Shown piece after piece: positions 1-8,381 of a stretch of DNA of 64,000 nucleotides. Position 1 is the first letter of the stretch; each line of letters starts with the position of its first letter. Position numbers and translations under genes: made by a program. The stretch comes from DASTPP01 sp035762175. Lineage in GTDB: Bacteria; Myxococcota_A; Polyangia; Polyangiales; Polyangiaceae. The notes under the pieces were generated by a model, which ran no database searches, was not told the origin of the DNA, and saw only the letters and a list, made by a program, of their open reading frames with translations. The stretch is taken from NCBI GenBank assembly GCA_035762175.1, contig DASTPP010000313.1, positions 1-64,000 of the forward strand, in the 5' to 3' direction.

Positions 1-778
1 GCAGCACGTTCGTCGCCACCTCGGCCATGCCCGCGTAGTGCGCCTGCGCCTGGCGGATCTTGAGCTCTTCGATCTCGCGGCGCTGGGTGACGTCGCGCGC
101 GACCACCCAGCGCCCGGTGACGCCGCGCACCGGCAGGGTGATCTCGCCGGCGCGCAGCTCGACGACGCGCTTGCCGCGGACGACCGTCCGGGCCGCGGGG
201 GGGCCCTCGGCGAGGGGCGCGAGGGCGTCGCCGAGCAGCTCGGGGTCGGTGATGGCGCGGCCGATGAGGGCGCCCTCGCTGAGGGCGATGCCGTGCTTGG
301 ACCGGAAGCCCATCAGCTCGTGGAAGCGGGGGTTGAGCTCGAGGATGTTCCCCCCGCCGTCGAGGATGGCGATGCCCTCGTCGGACGCCTGGAACACCGC
401 CGCCCACCGCTCTTGCGTCTCGAGCATGCGGCCGAGCACGCCGCCCGGCGCGAGCGCCGGCTCGGCGAAGACGACCCAGCCCTCGGGCGAGCGCAGGAGG
501 CGCAGGCGGGCGAAGTGGTCGCGCCGGCCGAGCGTCAGCGTCACGAGGGCGTCGAACACGCCCTCGCGGTGGCGCACCAGGCCCTCGTAGAACTGCTGCG
601 TCGAGCGCCGGTCGCGCCGGCTGAGCAGGTCTTCGAACGGCCGGCCCGCCACGTCGGCCGCCTCGCACTCGAAGACGCGGCAGAACGCGGTGTCGACGCC
701 GATGACGCGCTCGTCGGCGTTGACCCGCAGCAAGCCCACCGGCAGCCGCGCGTAATCGGCCGAGCGCGTCTCGCTCAC
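1..778 (-). CDS. PAS-domain sensor histidine kinase, 3' end beyond the window
   Basis: Read from the GTG at 778-776, the frame gives VSETRSADYARLPVGLLRVN and then two PAS-like sensor regions. The second contains GIAILDGGGNILELNPRFH and ends in WVVARDVTQRREIEELK, the usual exit of a PAS domain. It is followed by AHYAGMAEVATNVL, which resembles the dimerisation helix of histidine kinases with a GMAE..VLHN pattern. The phospho-acceptor region and the ATPase domain would lie beyond base 1. The preceding coding segment (776-1136) is in a different frame, and the GTG sits directly after a 9-bp tandem repeat. It is therefore unclear whether this is a separate gene or the continuation of one frameshifted gene. 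A response regulator lies in the same operon at 2352-3221 and is the obvious partner. Confidence 0.75.
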   Translation of the reverse strand, partial: MSETRSADYARLPVGLLRVNADERVIGVDTAFCRVFECEAADVAGRPFEDLLSRRDRRSTQQFYEGLVRHREGVFDALVTLTLGRRDHFARLRLLRSPEGWVVFAEPALAPGGVLGRMLETQERWAAVFQASDEGIAILDGGGNILELNPRFHELMGFRSKHGIALSEGALIGRAITDPELLGDALAPLAEGPPAARTVVRGKRVVELRAGEITLPVRGVTGRWVVARDVTQRREIEELKIRQAQAHYAGMAEVATNVL

Positions 779-1136
779 CCTCGTGGCCCTCGTGGCCCTC
801 GTGGCCCTCGTCGCCCTCGCCGCCCTCGTGGCCCTCGTGGCCCTGGTCGCCCTCGGCGTACCCCATCAGCTCGTGCAGGCGCCGGAGCGTGGCCGCCCGG
901 CAGTGCCGGGTGCGGATCACCGTGATGGGGTTGGCGGCCGTCGTCGACCGCAGGATGAGCTCGCGGCTGCGGATCTCGATCACGCGAAAGCTCGGGTTGG
1001 GTTGAATGGCCCCGAACTCGCGCTCGAGCGCGGCCCAGACCCGCAGCACCTCGCCGCGGTCGAAGAAGTACTTGTACGTCTCGGGGTGGATGCAGGCGTG
1101 CACGCGCTCTCGGTAGGGCCGCCCGGGGCCCGCCAT
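776..1136 (-). CDS. Unrecognised coding segment ending in EGH repeats, no clear stop
   Basis: The ATG at 1136-1134 shares its A with the TGA of the upstream V4R gene, so translation is probably coupled. The sequence begins MAGPGRPYRERVHACIHPE and runs for about 95 convincing residues to LRRLHELMGYAEG, then enters Gly-Glu-His repeats encoded by a 9-bp tandem repeat. No family was recognised. The frame has no stop where the PAS gene begins. A stop TGA that would overlap the PAS start GTG as GTGA exists in a neighbouring frame. This suggests either a small indel near the repeat or a programmed or ancestral fusion of this segment with the kinase. Confidence 0.45.
782..853. repeat. 9-bp tandem repeat, 8 units
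   Basis: Eight units of CGTGGCCCT or one- to two-base variants lie head to tail without gaps. On the minus strand they encode Glu-Gly-His/Asp/Gly triplets. The coding frame of the operon changes at the promoter-distal end of this array. Confidence 0.9.
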
Positions 1137-2326
1137 CAGACCCTCGTCACCTCGAACGTGCAGCTCGGGCTGCCCGTGCAGATGCACGCCCCCTCGCTCG
1201 GCGCGAAGCGCCCGAAGCGCGACTCGATCGGCCCGTCCGCGTACAGTAGCTCCATGATGCCGGCGGCCACCCCCGTCAGCATGAAGCACTGCGCCTGCCG
1301 GCTCGTGCCCCGGTAGCCCAGGTACCCGAGCGCCTCGTAGCCGTTGCGCGACTCGAGCCGCGCCCGCTCGCCCGCCTCGTGCTCGAGCGGGTGCCAGTTG
1401 CCCCAGCCCAGCGCGTTGCTGATGGCCACCACGGCGAAGAAGTTGTCGGCCGGCTCCTTGATCATGGGCGCCACCAGCCCGTCCCACTCGGCCGAGCTCA
1501 TGATGCCGCGGAAGGTGTTCATGCCGCACGTCTCCGCGTCGTACGTCAGCAGCCGGCAGGCCGACTTGAACAGCCCCTGCTGCGCCATCGCCTCGACGAA
1601 CCGGATGCTGACCAGGTTGTAGAAGTCCGCCGGCATGTTCGCCAGGTACACCCCGAAGGCCGGGATGAGCCCCTCGCGGTCGCCCCGGATGGGCATCTCG
1701 ACCAGCGCCTCGATGATGGCCCGCTCGTCGACGTTCGGCGAGCGGGCGTACTCGCCGCCCGGCGTGGGGGCGAAGGCGACGGGGCGCTTGGCGAAGGCGG
1801 CGGGCGGCTCGCGGCGGCCCGGCTCGAGCTCGAAGAGGCAGGCGGAGGCGCCGGCGGCCATGCACGCGCGCTCGCGGGCGTAGACGAGCTGGCCGGCGGC
1901 GGCGTGGGCGGCGCCCTGCAGGAAGCCCTCGGTGAAGGTGCAGACGGGGGCGTTGCGGCCGCGGAAGCCGGCGTTCCAGCCCTCGACGAAGTGCGAGGCG
2001 GTCTGCACGACCAGGCCCTCGCCCAGGCGCGACAGGTCGAGGCGGCCGTAGCCGAGGTGGGCGTAGAGGGCGGCGGCGGCGCGCCAGCGCTCGGCTTCGG
2101 AGTCGGCGGGGGCGCAGGCGGCGCGGACCAGGGGGGCGAAGACGGCCTCGGCCGACGAGGAGAGGAGGGCGCGGCCGTCGATCTGGGTGGCGCCCTCGAC
2201 GGTGCTCTGGATGCGGGCGTTGTAGTGGTGGCAGTGGATGATGACTTCGTGGCCGGCGATGAGGCGGCGGCCGCCCTCGCGGTCGTAGGTGAGGCGGAAG
2301 CGGGCGGCGAGGTCGTCGTCGTGCAT
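1136..2326 (-). CDS. V4R-domain (4-vinyl reductase-like) protein, two copies
   Basis: A 396-residue soluble protein with no signal peptide. Two regions end in the cysteine-containing signature of V4R small-molecule-binding domains: ERACMAAGASACLFELEP near residue 180 and EGACICTGSPSCTFEVTRV at the very C-terminus. V4R domains are known as ligand or metal sensors in signalling proteins, so the likely role is sensory input to the neighbouring kinase and response regulator; this is inference. It lies 25 bp downstream of the response regulator stop and overlaps the next start as TGATG, so it belongs to the same operon. The ATG at 2326 is the only plausible start near the upstream stop. Confidence 0.7.
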   Translation of the reverse strand: MHDDDLAARFRLTYDREGGRRLIAGHEVIIHCHHYNARIQSTVEGATQIDGRALLSSSAEAVFAPLVRAACAPADSEAERWRAAAALYAHLGYGRLDLSRLGEGLVVQTASHFVEGWNAGFRGRNAPVCTFTEGFLQGAAHAAAGQLVYARERACMAAGASACLFELEPGRREPPAAFAKRPVAFAPTPGGEYARSPNVDERAIIEALVEMPIRGDREGLIPAFGVYLANMPADFYNLVSIRFVEAMAQQGLFKSACRLLTYDAETCGMNTFRGIMSSAEWDGLVAPMIKEPADNFFAVVAISNALGWGNWHPLEHEAGERARLESRNGYEALGYLGYRGTSRQAQCFMLTGVAAGIMELLYADGPIESRFGRFAPSEGACICTGSPSCTFEVTRV

Positions 2327-2351
2327 GGGTCACCCGCGCGGCGTCGGCCGC

Positions 2352-3221
2352 CTAGGGGGTCGTGACGTGGCAGAGCAGCATCAGGCCTTCGGGGGCGCCT
2401 TGGGGCCCGTCGAGGGGGTGGGCCGTGACCTCGACGGGGGCGCCGCCGGGGCCGGCGCGCGCGGCGAGCCGGGCGCCGGCGCGGGGCGGCCCGAGGCCGG
2501 GCAAGAGGTCTTCGGCGCGGGCGCCCTTGGCCGCCGAGCGCAGGGCGGCGAGGGCCTCGTGCCGGGCGTGCGCGTCGAGCAGGCGCCCGTCGGGGCCGAC
2601 GAAGAGCACGGCGTCGGCGGCGTGCGCGCAGGCGGCGGCGGTGCGCGCGCGCCCCGCGAGCGCGGCGCCCTCGAGCTCGGCCATCGCGCGCTGCAGCTGC
2701 TCGAGGTTGTCGCGCATCGCCGCGAGCGCGTCGTACATGCGCGCGACCGTCGAGACGATCTGGCGCACCTCGATCGACTCGAAGGGCTTGCGCAAGATGA
2801 GCAGGTTCGGCGAGTGCCCGAGCTCGCGCGAGATGGCCTCCCAGCTGTAGTCGGAGTAGGCCGTGCAGATGACGGTGTACAGGTCGGGCGCGACGGGCCA
2901 GAGCCGCCGCACGGTCGCGATGCCGTCGATGCCGGGGGGCATGCGCACGTCGACGAAGGCGAGAAAGTAGGGGTCGTCGCGCGCGGCCTTGACCTTCTCG
3001 ATGGCCTCCTCGCCCTGCAGGGCCGAGTCGAGCCGCACGTCGACCGCCGGGGTCGACTCGGGCGCCACGGTCTTCGGCCCGAAGAGCTCGGCCTCGAGCG
3101 ACTCGAGCTGCGGGTCGACGGCGCTCTCGGGCAAGAGCATCTTGCGGAAGAGGGCGTGGATGTCGGGGCTGTCGTCGACGATGAGGACGCGCCGCGAGCG
3201 GCCGCGGGTCGACTCGCTCAT
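2352..3221 (-). CDS. Response regulator with receiver domain and PAS-like C-terminus
   Basis: A 289-residue protein. The N-terminal receiver begins RRVLIVDDSPDIHALF, giving the acidic pair near D16-D17. It has the phospho-acceptor D91 in AFVDVRMPPGIDG, a Thr/Ser in VICTAYSDY and the conserved Lys in LRKPFES. About 30 extra residues are inserted between helix 1 and strand 2 compared with a standard receiver, a feature of a receiver subfamily seen in delta-proteobacteria and cyanobacteria. After residue 160 comes a helix of coiled-coil character and a short PAS-like region. There is no DNA-binding domain, so output is probably by protein contact. The ATG at 3221 overlaps the preceding stop as ATGA. 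Confidence 0.85.
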   Translation of the reverse strand: MSESTRGRSRRVLIVDDSPDIHALFRKMLLPESAVDPQLESLEAELFGPKTVAPESTPAVDVRLDSALQGEEAIEKVKAARDDPYFLAFVDVRMPPGIDGIATVRRLWPVAPDLYTVICTAYSDYSWEAISRELGHSPNLLILRKPFESIEVRQIVSTVARMYDALAAMRDNLEQLQRAMAELEGAALAGRARTAAACAHAADAVLFVGPDGRLLDAHARHEALAALRSAAKGARAEDLLPGLGPPRAGARLAARAGPGGAPVEVTAHPLDGPQGAPEGLMLLCHVTTP

Positions 3222-3544
3222 GACCCCGACACCACCGCGCCGAGGCGCCGGCGGACGGCCTCCATGCGCAGGCGCGACTTGGCGAGCTGGGCGGTGATGC
3301 CCACGAGGCCGGGCGAGCGCGAGAGGTCGACCAGGATGGCCTCGGCCTGCGGGTAGGCGAGGCGCGCGCCGACGACGCCGCAGCGCGCCGCGGCCGCGTC
3401 GATCAGGCCGCGGGCGGCCCGGGCGCCCACGGTCTGGCCGAGAAGCGCGACGAGATCGTCGCGCGTGCACCACGCCTCGCTAGCAGTCATCGCCCTCGCG
3501 AAGTCGAAAAAATACCGCCCTTCGTACCGGTCGCAGGTCGTCAC
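3218..3544 (-). CDS. Small unrecognised protein at the head of a signalling operon
   Basis: 108 residues if started at 3544, or 90 if started at the internal ATG at 3490. The latter begins MTASEAWCTRDDLVALLGQT and is equally plausible. The protein is predicted helical, has no membrane segment or signal, and ends in SPGLVGITAQLAKSRLRMEAVRRR. No family was recognised. The stop overlaps the start of the response regulator as ATGA, so the two are co-translated. A role as a regulator or partner of the receiver protein is only inferred from position. Confidence 0.6.
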   Translation of the reverse strand: MTTCDRYEGRYFFDFARAMTASEAWCTRDDLVALLGQTVGARAARGLIDAAAARCGVVGARLAYPQAEAILVDLSRSPGLVGITAQLAKSRLRMEAVRRRLGAVVSGS

Positions 3545-3748
3545 TCTTCAGACTCGGCCGTTGCCCGCCAGAGCGTCAAGGCGCGGCGGGGACAAAGCTC
3601 AAAAATCGGTGGTCGGCGGGCGCCGCAGGTGGACGGAAGTGAGCCCGGGCGGCGCCGGCGTCAAGCGGCTCGTCGCCGGCGCCGCCCGGAGGGGGGCGTT
3701 CGGGGGAGGGGAGGCGACGCGGCCGGGCTCGGGGCCGGCGCCCCGCGC

Positions 3749-4186
3749 TCAGGCGCCCGCGGCGGGCTGCGGGCGCGAGCCGCCGCGGATCTTCGCGAGC
3801 TCTTCGCGCAGGCTCGCGATCTCGGCCGCGCTCAGGCGCAGGTGCCGGAAGGCGCCCTCTTCTTGGTCGGGCGAGAAGGCCGTCACGTGCAGGAAGCCCA
3901 TCAGGTGGAACGCCTTGATGATGGCGCGGGGGAAGAGCGACGTGCAGATCACGGCGATGCGCGTGGGGCGGCCGCGCAGGCGCCGGTCGAAGCGGGCGCG
4001 CTGCGCCGCGTTGGGCCCCCCGCCGGCGTTGTAGACGAGGATGCGCACGCCCATCGGCCCGGCGGGGCGGTCGACGAGCGCGTCGACGAACGTGTCCCAC
4101 TCGCGGTCGTCGAGCGCGTCGGTATGGTCGAAGACCAGGACGAAGTCGTCGGCGACCCAACGGATCGTGAGCGTGCGGTCGGCCAT
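3749..4186 (-). CDS. SpoIIAA/STAS-like small protein
   Basis: A 145-residue protein starting MADRTLTIRWVADDFVLVFD. The pattern of short strands and helices, with a central WDTFVDALVDRPAGPMGVRILVYN stretch and IAVICTSLFPRAIIKAFHLMG, resembles the SpoIIAA/STAS-like proteins that are common in myxobacteria. I cannot assign it firmly. The C-terminus is a charged helix, SAAEIASLREELAKIRGG. It stands alone: about 200 bp of GC-rich DNA without a gene separates it from the signalling operon, and about 140 bp lies before the patatin gene. A 13-codon upstream extension to 4225 is possible but looks noncoding. Confidence 0.6.
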   Translation of the reverse strand: MADRTLTIRWVADDFVLVFDHTDALDDREWDTFVDALVDRPAGPMGVRILVYNAGGGPNAAQRARFDRRLRGRPTRIAVICTSLFPRAIIKAFHLMGFLHVTAFSPDQEEGAFRHLRLSAAEIASLREELAKIRGGSRPQPAAGA

Positions 4187-4328
4187 TGCTTCGGGCCCCG
4201 CGGGCCGGGGGGTTCTTTGTCTCACGGCCGCGTTCCGGCAGCAAGCGCGCCGCCCCCGGCCGGGCGAGGCGGGCGACCGAAAGGGGACAGCGGGCGGCCG
4301 CCGCGTCGACGCCGCGCGTCGCCCGCGT

Positions 4329-6680
4329 CTAAAAGGGCCAGGCGAGCTGCAGCCCGAGGGCCGGGCCGACCGACCAGAGCGTCGTGTCGCGCCGGCGCAG
4401 GGCCGGGTACCACTCGGCGAGCAGGTGCAGGCGCAGCCGGTCGTAGAGGGTGAAGACGCCGACGGCCTGCGCGCCGAAGCGCGAGCAGTCGCCGACCCGG
4501 GGCTTGTCGTCGGGCGGCGGGCAGGCGCGGAGGTGGAACGCGTCGCCGGTGCTGAGCACGTACGCGGCGCGCGCGCCGAGGCGGGCCTGCACGAGCGAGC
4601 CGCTCAGGAAGGGCAGGTCGGCCTCGACGCCGAGGAAGGGCGCGGGGGCGACGAAGTTCTTCTCGGACGAGAGCAACGTCGCGAGCCCCCGCACCTGCAG
4701 CCCCGCGTCGAGCCGCAAGAAGCTCGGGAACCAGCGCGACCCGGGGAAGCTCGCGCTCACCCCGACCTCGAAGGGGATGCCCACCACGCCGTAGAGCAGC
4801 GTCTCGGGCGCCGAGTACGAGAGCAGGTTGAGCGCCGGGGTGCCGAGCACCGAGACCGCGGCGCCCGCCCCGCGCGGCTGGACCGCGGCGAGCCGGTCGA
4901 CCACCCGGCCGAGCTCGGCGCGCACGCGCCGGAGCGCCAGCGCCCCCTCGTCGCGCCCGACGCCGAGGTCGCGGAAGTGGAAGCGGTGGTGCACGAGCAG
5001 CCGCAGCGTGTACGAAAACTCGGACTCTTCGGCCTTCACGTCGCGCCGCGGCCAGCCGGGCCCCGGGGCGCCGGGCACGCGGGGCGGCGCGCCGCCGCCG
5101 ATGGCCTGGCGGCAGTGGCGGTTCCGGGCCTCGCCGCTGCGCGCGACGGGCAGCCCGGCGCAGTCGTCGTAGAGCCGGTCGAGCGAGGTCTGCAGGAGCG
5201 CCCGGAAGTTGGCGAGCTCGGCGCCCGCGCACGCCCGCGCGGGGTCGCCCTCGCCGTCGAGCACCGCGCGCATGCAGGCGAGCGGGCGCCACTCAGCCGC
5301 GGGCCCCCCGCCGTCTTCGGGGAAGGAGAAGGGCGGCGCCGCCCCGTCGAGCGCCCGGACCTCGTCGGTGTAGAACCGGCGGGCGTCGTACATGCCGAGG
5401 TAAAAGTCGAACACCCGGAAGTCGCGCTCGAAGAAGCCGAAGAACGCGGCCAAAAGGCCGCTCACGGTCGGGTAGTGGCGCCGGGCCGGCAGCACCCGCG
5501 CGCGCAGCTCGGGCCGCTCTTCGAAGAGGACCGACAGCTCTTTCGAGCGGGCCGTCACGATGAAGTGCTCGAAGAAGCGCTCGACGAGGTCGAGCGCCGA
5601 GTCGTACTTGCGCCCCTGGCCCGTGACCTCGGGCAGCGGGTAGTCGGTGGTGTCGGGCGAGAAGTGCACGAAGAGCGACCGCTCGGGCAGCCGGAAGGCG
5701 TCGAGGCCCGGCGAAGGCGCCCAGGCCGAGGCGGCGCCCCCCGGCCCCGCGGCGTCGCGCAGGCCCGCGCCCGCCAGGCGCGTCGCGAAGCGCAGCGGCT
5801 GGTTGTCGAACACCCCGCCGTCGAGGAACAGGTCGCGCTCGGCCTTCGGCGGCGGGCAGCGCGGCCCCTCGGCCCCCGCCGCGAGCGGGTCGGACACGCA
5901 GTGCGCGAGCCGCACCGGCGGGAACGCGATCGGGAACGCCGACGAGGCGTAGAGCAGGTCGCGCAGCGACGCGAACGCCACCTGCCGCCCCGGCCCCTCG
6001 GGCAGCATCGGCTGGCCGAACTGGTAGGCCGGGTCGACGTAGTTGGTGAGCTCGGGCTCGCGCCCCGGCCCCCGCCCCCGCAGCCGCAGCGCGAAGCGCT
6101 CTTCGACCCGCGCCGGCGAGAGCGGGTTGTGCGCCTGCCCGCCCCCCTTGGGCTCGAGCCGCGTGACGCTCACCCCGAGCACCGCGTCGCACGCTTCGGC
6201 GAGCCCCTGCCGCCAGCGCGCCTCGAGCCGCTCGACGCGGCGGCCGAGGTGCCGGCGCGAGAAGACCCCGAGCGCCGTCGCGTCTTCGGGCACGAAGAGC
6301 TCGCGGAAGCCGATGGGCACCCAGGTCGAATAAAAGAGGCTCTGCGAGGGCGCGGGGTCGGGCCCCGAGCAGGCCGACAGCAGCGACAGCAGCGCGTTGA
6401 TGCTGCCGGCCGACGCCCCCGTCGCCAGGCGCAGCTCGAAGGCCTGCGGGGTCCGCTTGGCGACCTCGAGCGCGTAGTACAGAAACCCCGCCTCGTACGA
6501 GCCGAGCGACACCCCGCCGCTGATGGTCAGCGAGAGCGGCCGCGGCCCCGGCGGGGCGGGCGCGGCGGGCGCCGGGGGCGCGGCGGGCGCGGCGGGCTTG
6601 GCCGGCTCGTCGCCCCGCGCGGCCGGCGCGGCGGCGAGCGCGGCGGCGAGCAGGGCGGCGGCCGGGCGGGCGGGGCGCAT
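4329..6680 (-). CDS. Patatin-like phospholipase with outer-membrane-type C-terminus
   Basis: 783 residues. A signal peptide (MRPARPAAALLAAALAAAP) is followed by a Pro/Ala linker and a patatin domain. The oxyanion-hole motif GGVSLG is at 55-60, the nucleophile motif GASAG at 88-92 (Ser90) and the dyad Asp in FLDGGVFDNQP at 287-289. The rest of the catalytic region reaches about residue 560. The last 200 or so residues are rich in alternating hydrophobic strands and end in LGLQLAWPF; a terminal Phe is typical of outer-membrane barrels. The layout resembles the PlpD type, in which a secreted patatin lipase is coupled to a barrel, but no POTRA domain was recognised. Expected activity is lipid acyl hydrolysis at the cell surface. 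Confidence 0.85.
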   Translation of the reverse strand: MRPARPAAALLAAALAAAPAARGDEPAKPAAPAAPPAPAAPAPPGPRPLSLTISGGVSLGSYEAGFLYYALEVAKRTPQAFELRLATGASAGSINALLSLLSACSGPDPAPSQSLFYSTWVPIGFRELFVPEDATALGVFSRRHLGRRVERLEARWRQGLAEACDAVLGVSVTRLEPKGGGQAHNPLSPARVEERFALRLRGRGPGREPELTNYVDPAYQFGQPMLPEGPGRQVAFASLRDLLYASSAFPIAFPPVRLAHCVSDPLAAGAEGPRCPPPKAERDLFLDGGVFDNQPLRFATRLAGAGLRDAAGPGGAASAWAPSPGLDAFRLPERSLFVHFSPDTTDYPLPEVTGQGRKYDSALDLVERFFEHFIVTARSKELSVLFEERPELRARVLPARRHYPTVSGLLAAFFGFFERDFRVFDFYLGMYDARRFYTDEVRALDGAAPPFSFPEDGGGPAAEWRPLACMRAVLDGEGDPARACAGAELANFRALLQTSLDRLYDDCAGLPVARSGEARNRHCRQAIGGGAPPRVPGAPGPGWPRRDVKAEESEFSYTLRLLVHHRFHFRDLGVGRDEGALALRRVRAELGRVVDRLAAVQPRGAGAAVSVLGTPALNLLSYSAPETLLYGVVGIPFEVGVSASFPGSRWFPSFLRLDAGLQVRGLATLLSSEKNFVAPAPFLGVEADLPFLSGSLVQARLGARAAYVLSTGDAFHLRACPPPDDKPRVGDCSRFGAQAVGVFTLYDRLRLHLLAEWYPALRRRDTTLWSVGPALGLQLAWPF

Positions 6681-7101
6681 GGCGGGCCAGGGGTAGCAGA
6701 GCCCGGGGCCAGCCGCGGGCCCAATTCGGGGCCCCGACGCCTCCGGCCCCCGCGCGGGCGGCGGCGCGCAAGGCGACGCGCCGTTCGCGCCCGCCGCGTC
6801 GTCGCGAACCGAATGCCCGTCGTGTCCCGCCAGGAGTGAGGTAGGGGGCGCGCTCGCCCGGCGCCCGCGGGCTCGGCGAGACTCGATTAATTTACCTAAC
6901 TTCTTTCTCGGGCGTAACGCCGGGGGCGTCCCCCATCGCCCCGCGTGGGCCGGGCTTCGCGGTCGGTCAGGTAACATCGTGCGCGAGCGTGTCGCATCAA
7001 CATGTCGTTGCCGTGGCCCTCGCGCGTCGGTATTCTCTTTATCGAAAAGCGCGGGCCCCCGGCGCCCTCCGCGCGGGCGCCATGAAGTGAGCAACACCGC
7101 C
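6681..7101. promoter_or_regulatory. Intergenic region between divergent genes, probable promoters
   Basis: A 421-bp gap separates the start of the patatin gene (minus) from the start of the EPDPW outer-membrane protein (plus). It contains the lowest-GC stretch of this part of the window, about 6885-6915 (ATTAATTTACCTAACTTCTT), and another at 7030-7042. Promoters for both genes are expected here. No confident -35/-10 pair could be assigned. Confidence 0.4.
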
Positions 7102-8331
7102 ATGCCAGAACGTTTTCGTTCGTCGTCGCCCGGCCGCCCTGCGCGGGGCCGCGCCGCCCCCCCCGGCGCCGCCTGCGCGCTCGCCGCCCTCTCCGGCGGC
7201 GCCTGCGCGCTCGCCGTCGTCGCCGCCACGACGCCCGCCCGCGCCGACCCGCCGCGGCCGAAGACCTACGCGCTCGGCTGGGTCCGGCTCGACGGCGCCG
7301 AGCGGTGCATCGGCCAGCGCGAGCTCGCCGCTTCGGTCGAAGGGGTGCTCGGGCGGCGCGCGTTCGCGCCGGCCGCGCAGGCCGAGCTGACCGTCGAGGG
7401 GCGCGTCGGGCCGCGCCCGGGGGGCTTCCGGGCGACGCTGCAGCTCTCCGACCCGCGCGGCGCGCTCCTGTCGCGCCGCGACCTTTCGGTCGACGGCCCC
7501 AACTGCCGCGCGCTCGACGAGAAGCTCAAGCTCGCGCTGGCCCTGCTCGTCAGCCCCGGCGCCGAGGCGAAGCCCTCGTCGGCCGAGTGGGCCGACGTCG
7601 AGCCCGACCCCTGGGAGGGGCTGCCGGCGGGCCTGTCCGAGCCCGACCCCTGGGAAGATCTGCCCGCCTCGCCCGAGCCCGACCCCTGGTACCAGCTGCC
7701 CCCGAGGGCGTCGGCGCGCGCGACCGCCTCGCGCCACGGCCGCGGCGCTCGCGCCGGCGGGGGCGAGCGCGAGGGGGCCGAGATCTCCGCGTTCGTCGGC
7801 TACGGCACGGGCTCCGACGTCGTGCCGCTCGAGGGCGTCTCGACGGGCGCGGGCCTCGGGCTGGGCCTCGGCGTGCGCGGCGGGTATGGGTTCGCCTCGG
7901 GCCTGTGGCTCGGCGCCTCGTACACGCATTACGCCGGCGGCTCGTTCCAGGCCGAGGGGCCGGTGCTCGGGGGCGGTGGCCGGTCGAGCGAGACCGTCGG
8001 CGGGCGCTTCGCGGCGCACGCGCCCGCGCTCGAGGTCGGCTACTCGGTGCCGGTCGGCCCCTTGCGCCTGCGGCCGCAGGTCGGCGTCGGCGCGATCTAC
8101 TACGCCTTCCGGCGCGATCGGGCCGCCGACCGCGCGGGCGGCGAGGTGCTCTTGCCCGACGCGATCGCCCGCAGCGGCTCGCAGAGCACGTTCGTCGCCT
8201 GGCCCGGCGTGGCCCTGCTGCTGCCGCTCGGCGAGGCCTTCTTCGCGGCCGAGGCGCGCCTGGGGCTCGTCGCGGGCGCCGACTCCGCCTCGCCGCTGTC
8301 GCTCTTCGGGGCCGGCGGCGTCCGCTTCTGA
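7102..8331 (+). CDS. Outer-membrane beta-barrel-like protein with EPDPW repeats
   Basis: 409 residues. The N-terminus has an Ala-rich signal peptide ending near TTPARADPP. Residues 50-150 form a domain of unknown type (GWVRLDGAERCIGQRELAASV) common in myxobacterial periplasmic proteins. Three copies of EPDPW (EPDPWEGLP, EPDPWEDLP, EPDPWYQLP) then make a proline-rich spacer. The C-terminal 200 residues alternate Gly/aromatic strands (FVGYGTGSDV, LGLGVRGGYGFASGLWLGASY) and end GAGGVRF with a terminal Phe, as in barrels recognised by the Bam machinery. The ATG at 7102 is chosen because it begins directly before the signal peptide. Function is unknown. Confidence 0.75.
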   Translation: MPERFRSSSPGRPARGRAAPPGAACALAALSGGACALAVVAATTPARADPPRPKTYALGWVRLDGAERCIGQRELAASVEGVLGRRAFAPAAQAELTVEGRVGPRPGGFRATLQLSDPRGALLSRRDLSVDGPNCRALDEKLKLALALLVSPGAEAKPSSAEWADVEPDPWEGLPAGLSEPDPWEDLPASPEPDPWYQLPPRASARATASRHGRGARAGGGEREGAEISAFVGYGTGSDVVPLEGVSTGAGLGLGLGVRGGYGFASGLWLGASYTHYAGGSFQAEGPVLGGGGRSSETVGGRFAAHAPALEVGYSVPVGPLRLRPQVGVGAIYYAFRRDRAADRAGGEVLLPDAIARSGSQSTFVAWPGVALLLPLGEAFFAAEARLGLVAGADSASPLSLFGAGGVRF

Positions 8332-8381
8332 GCGCGCCGTTCGGGGGGGCGCGGCGGCGCCGGGGGCCGACGGCCCGCGGC

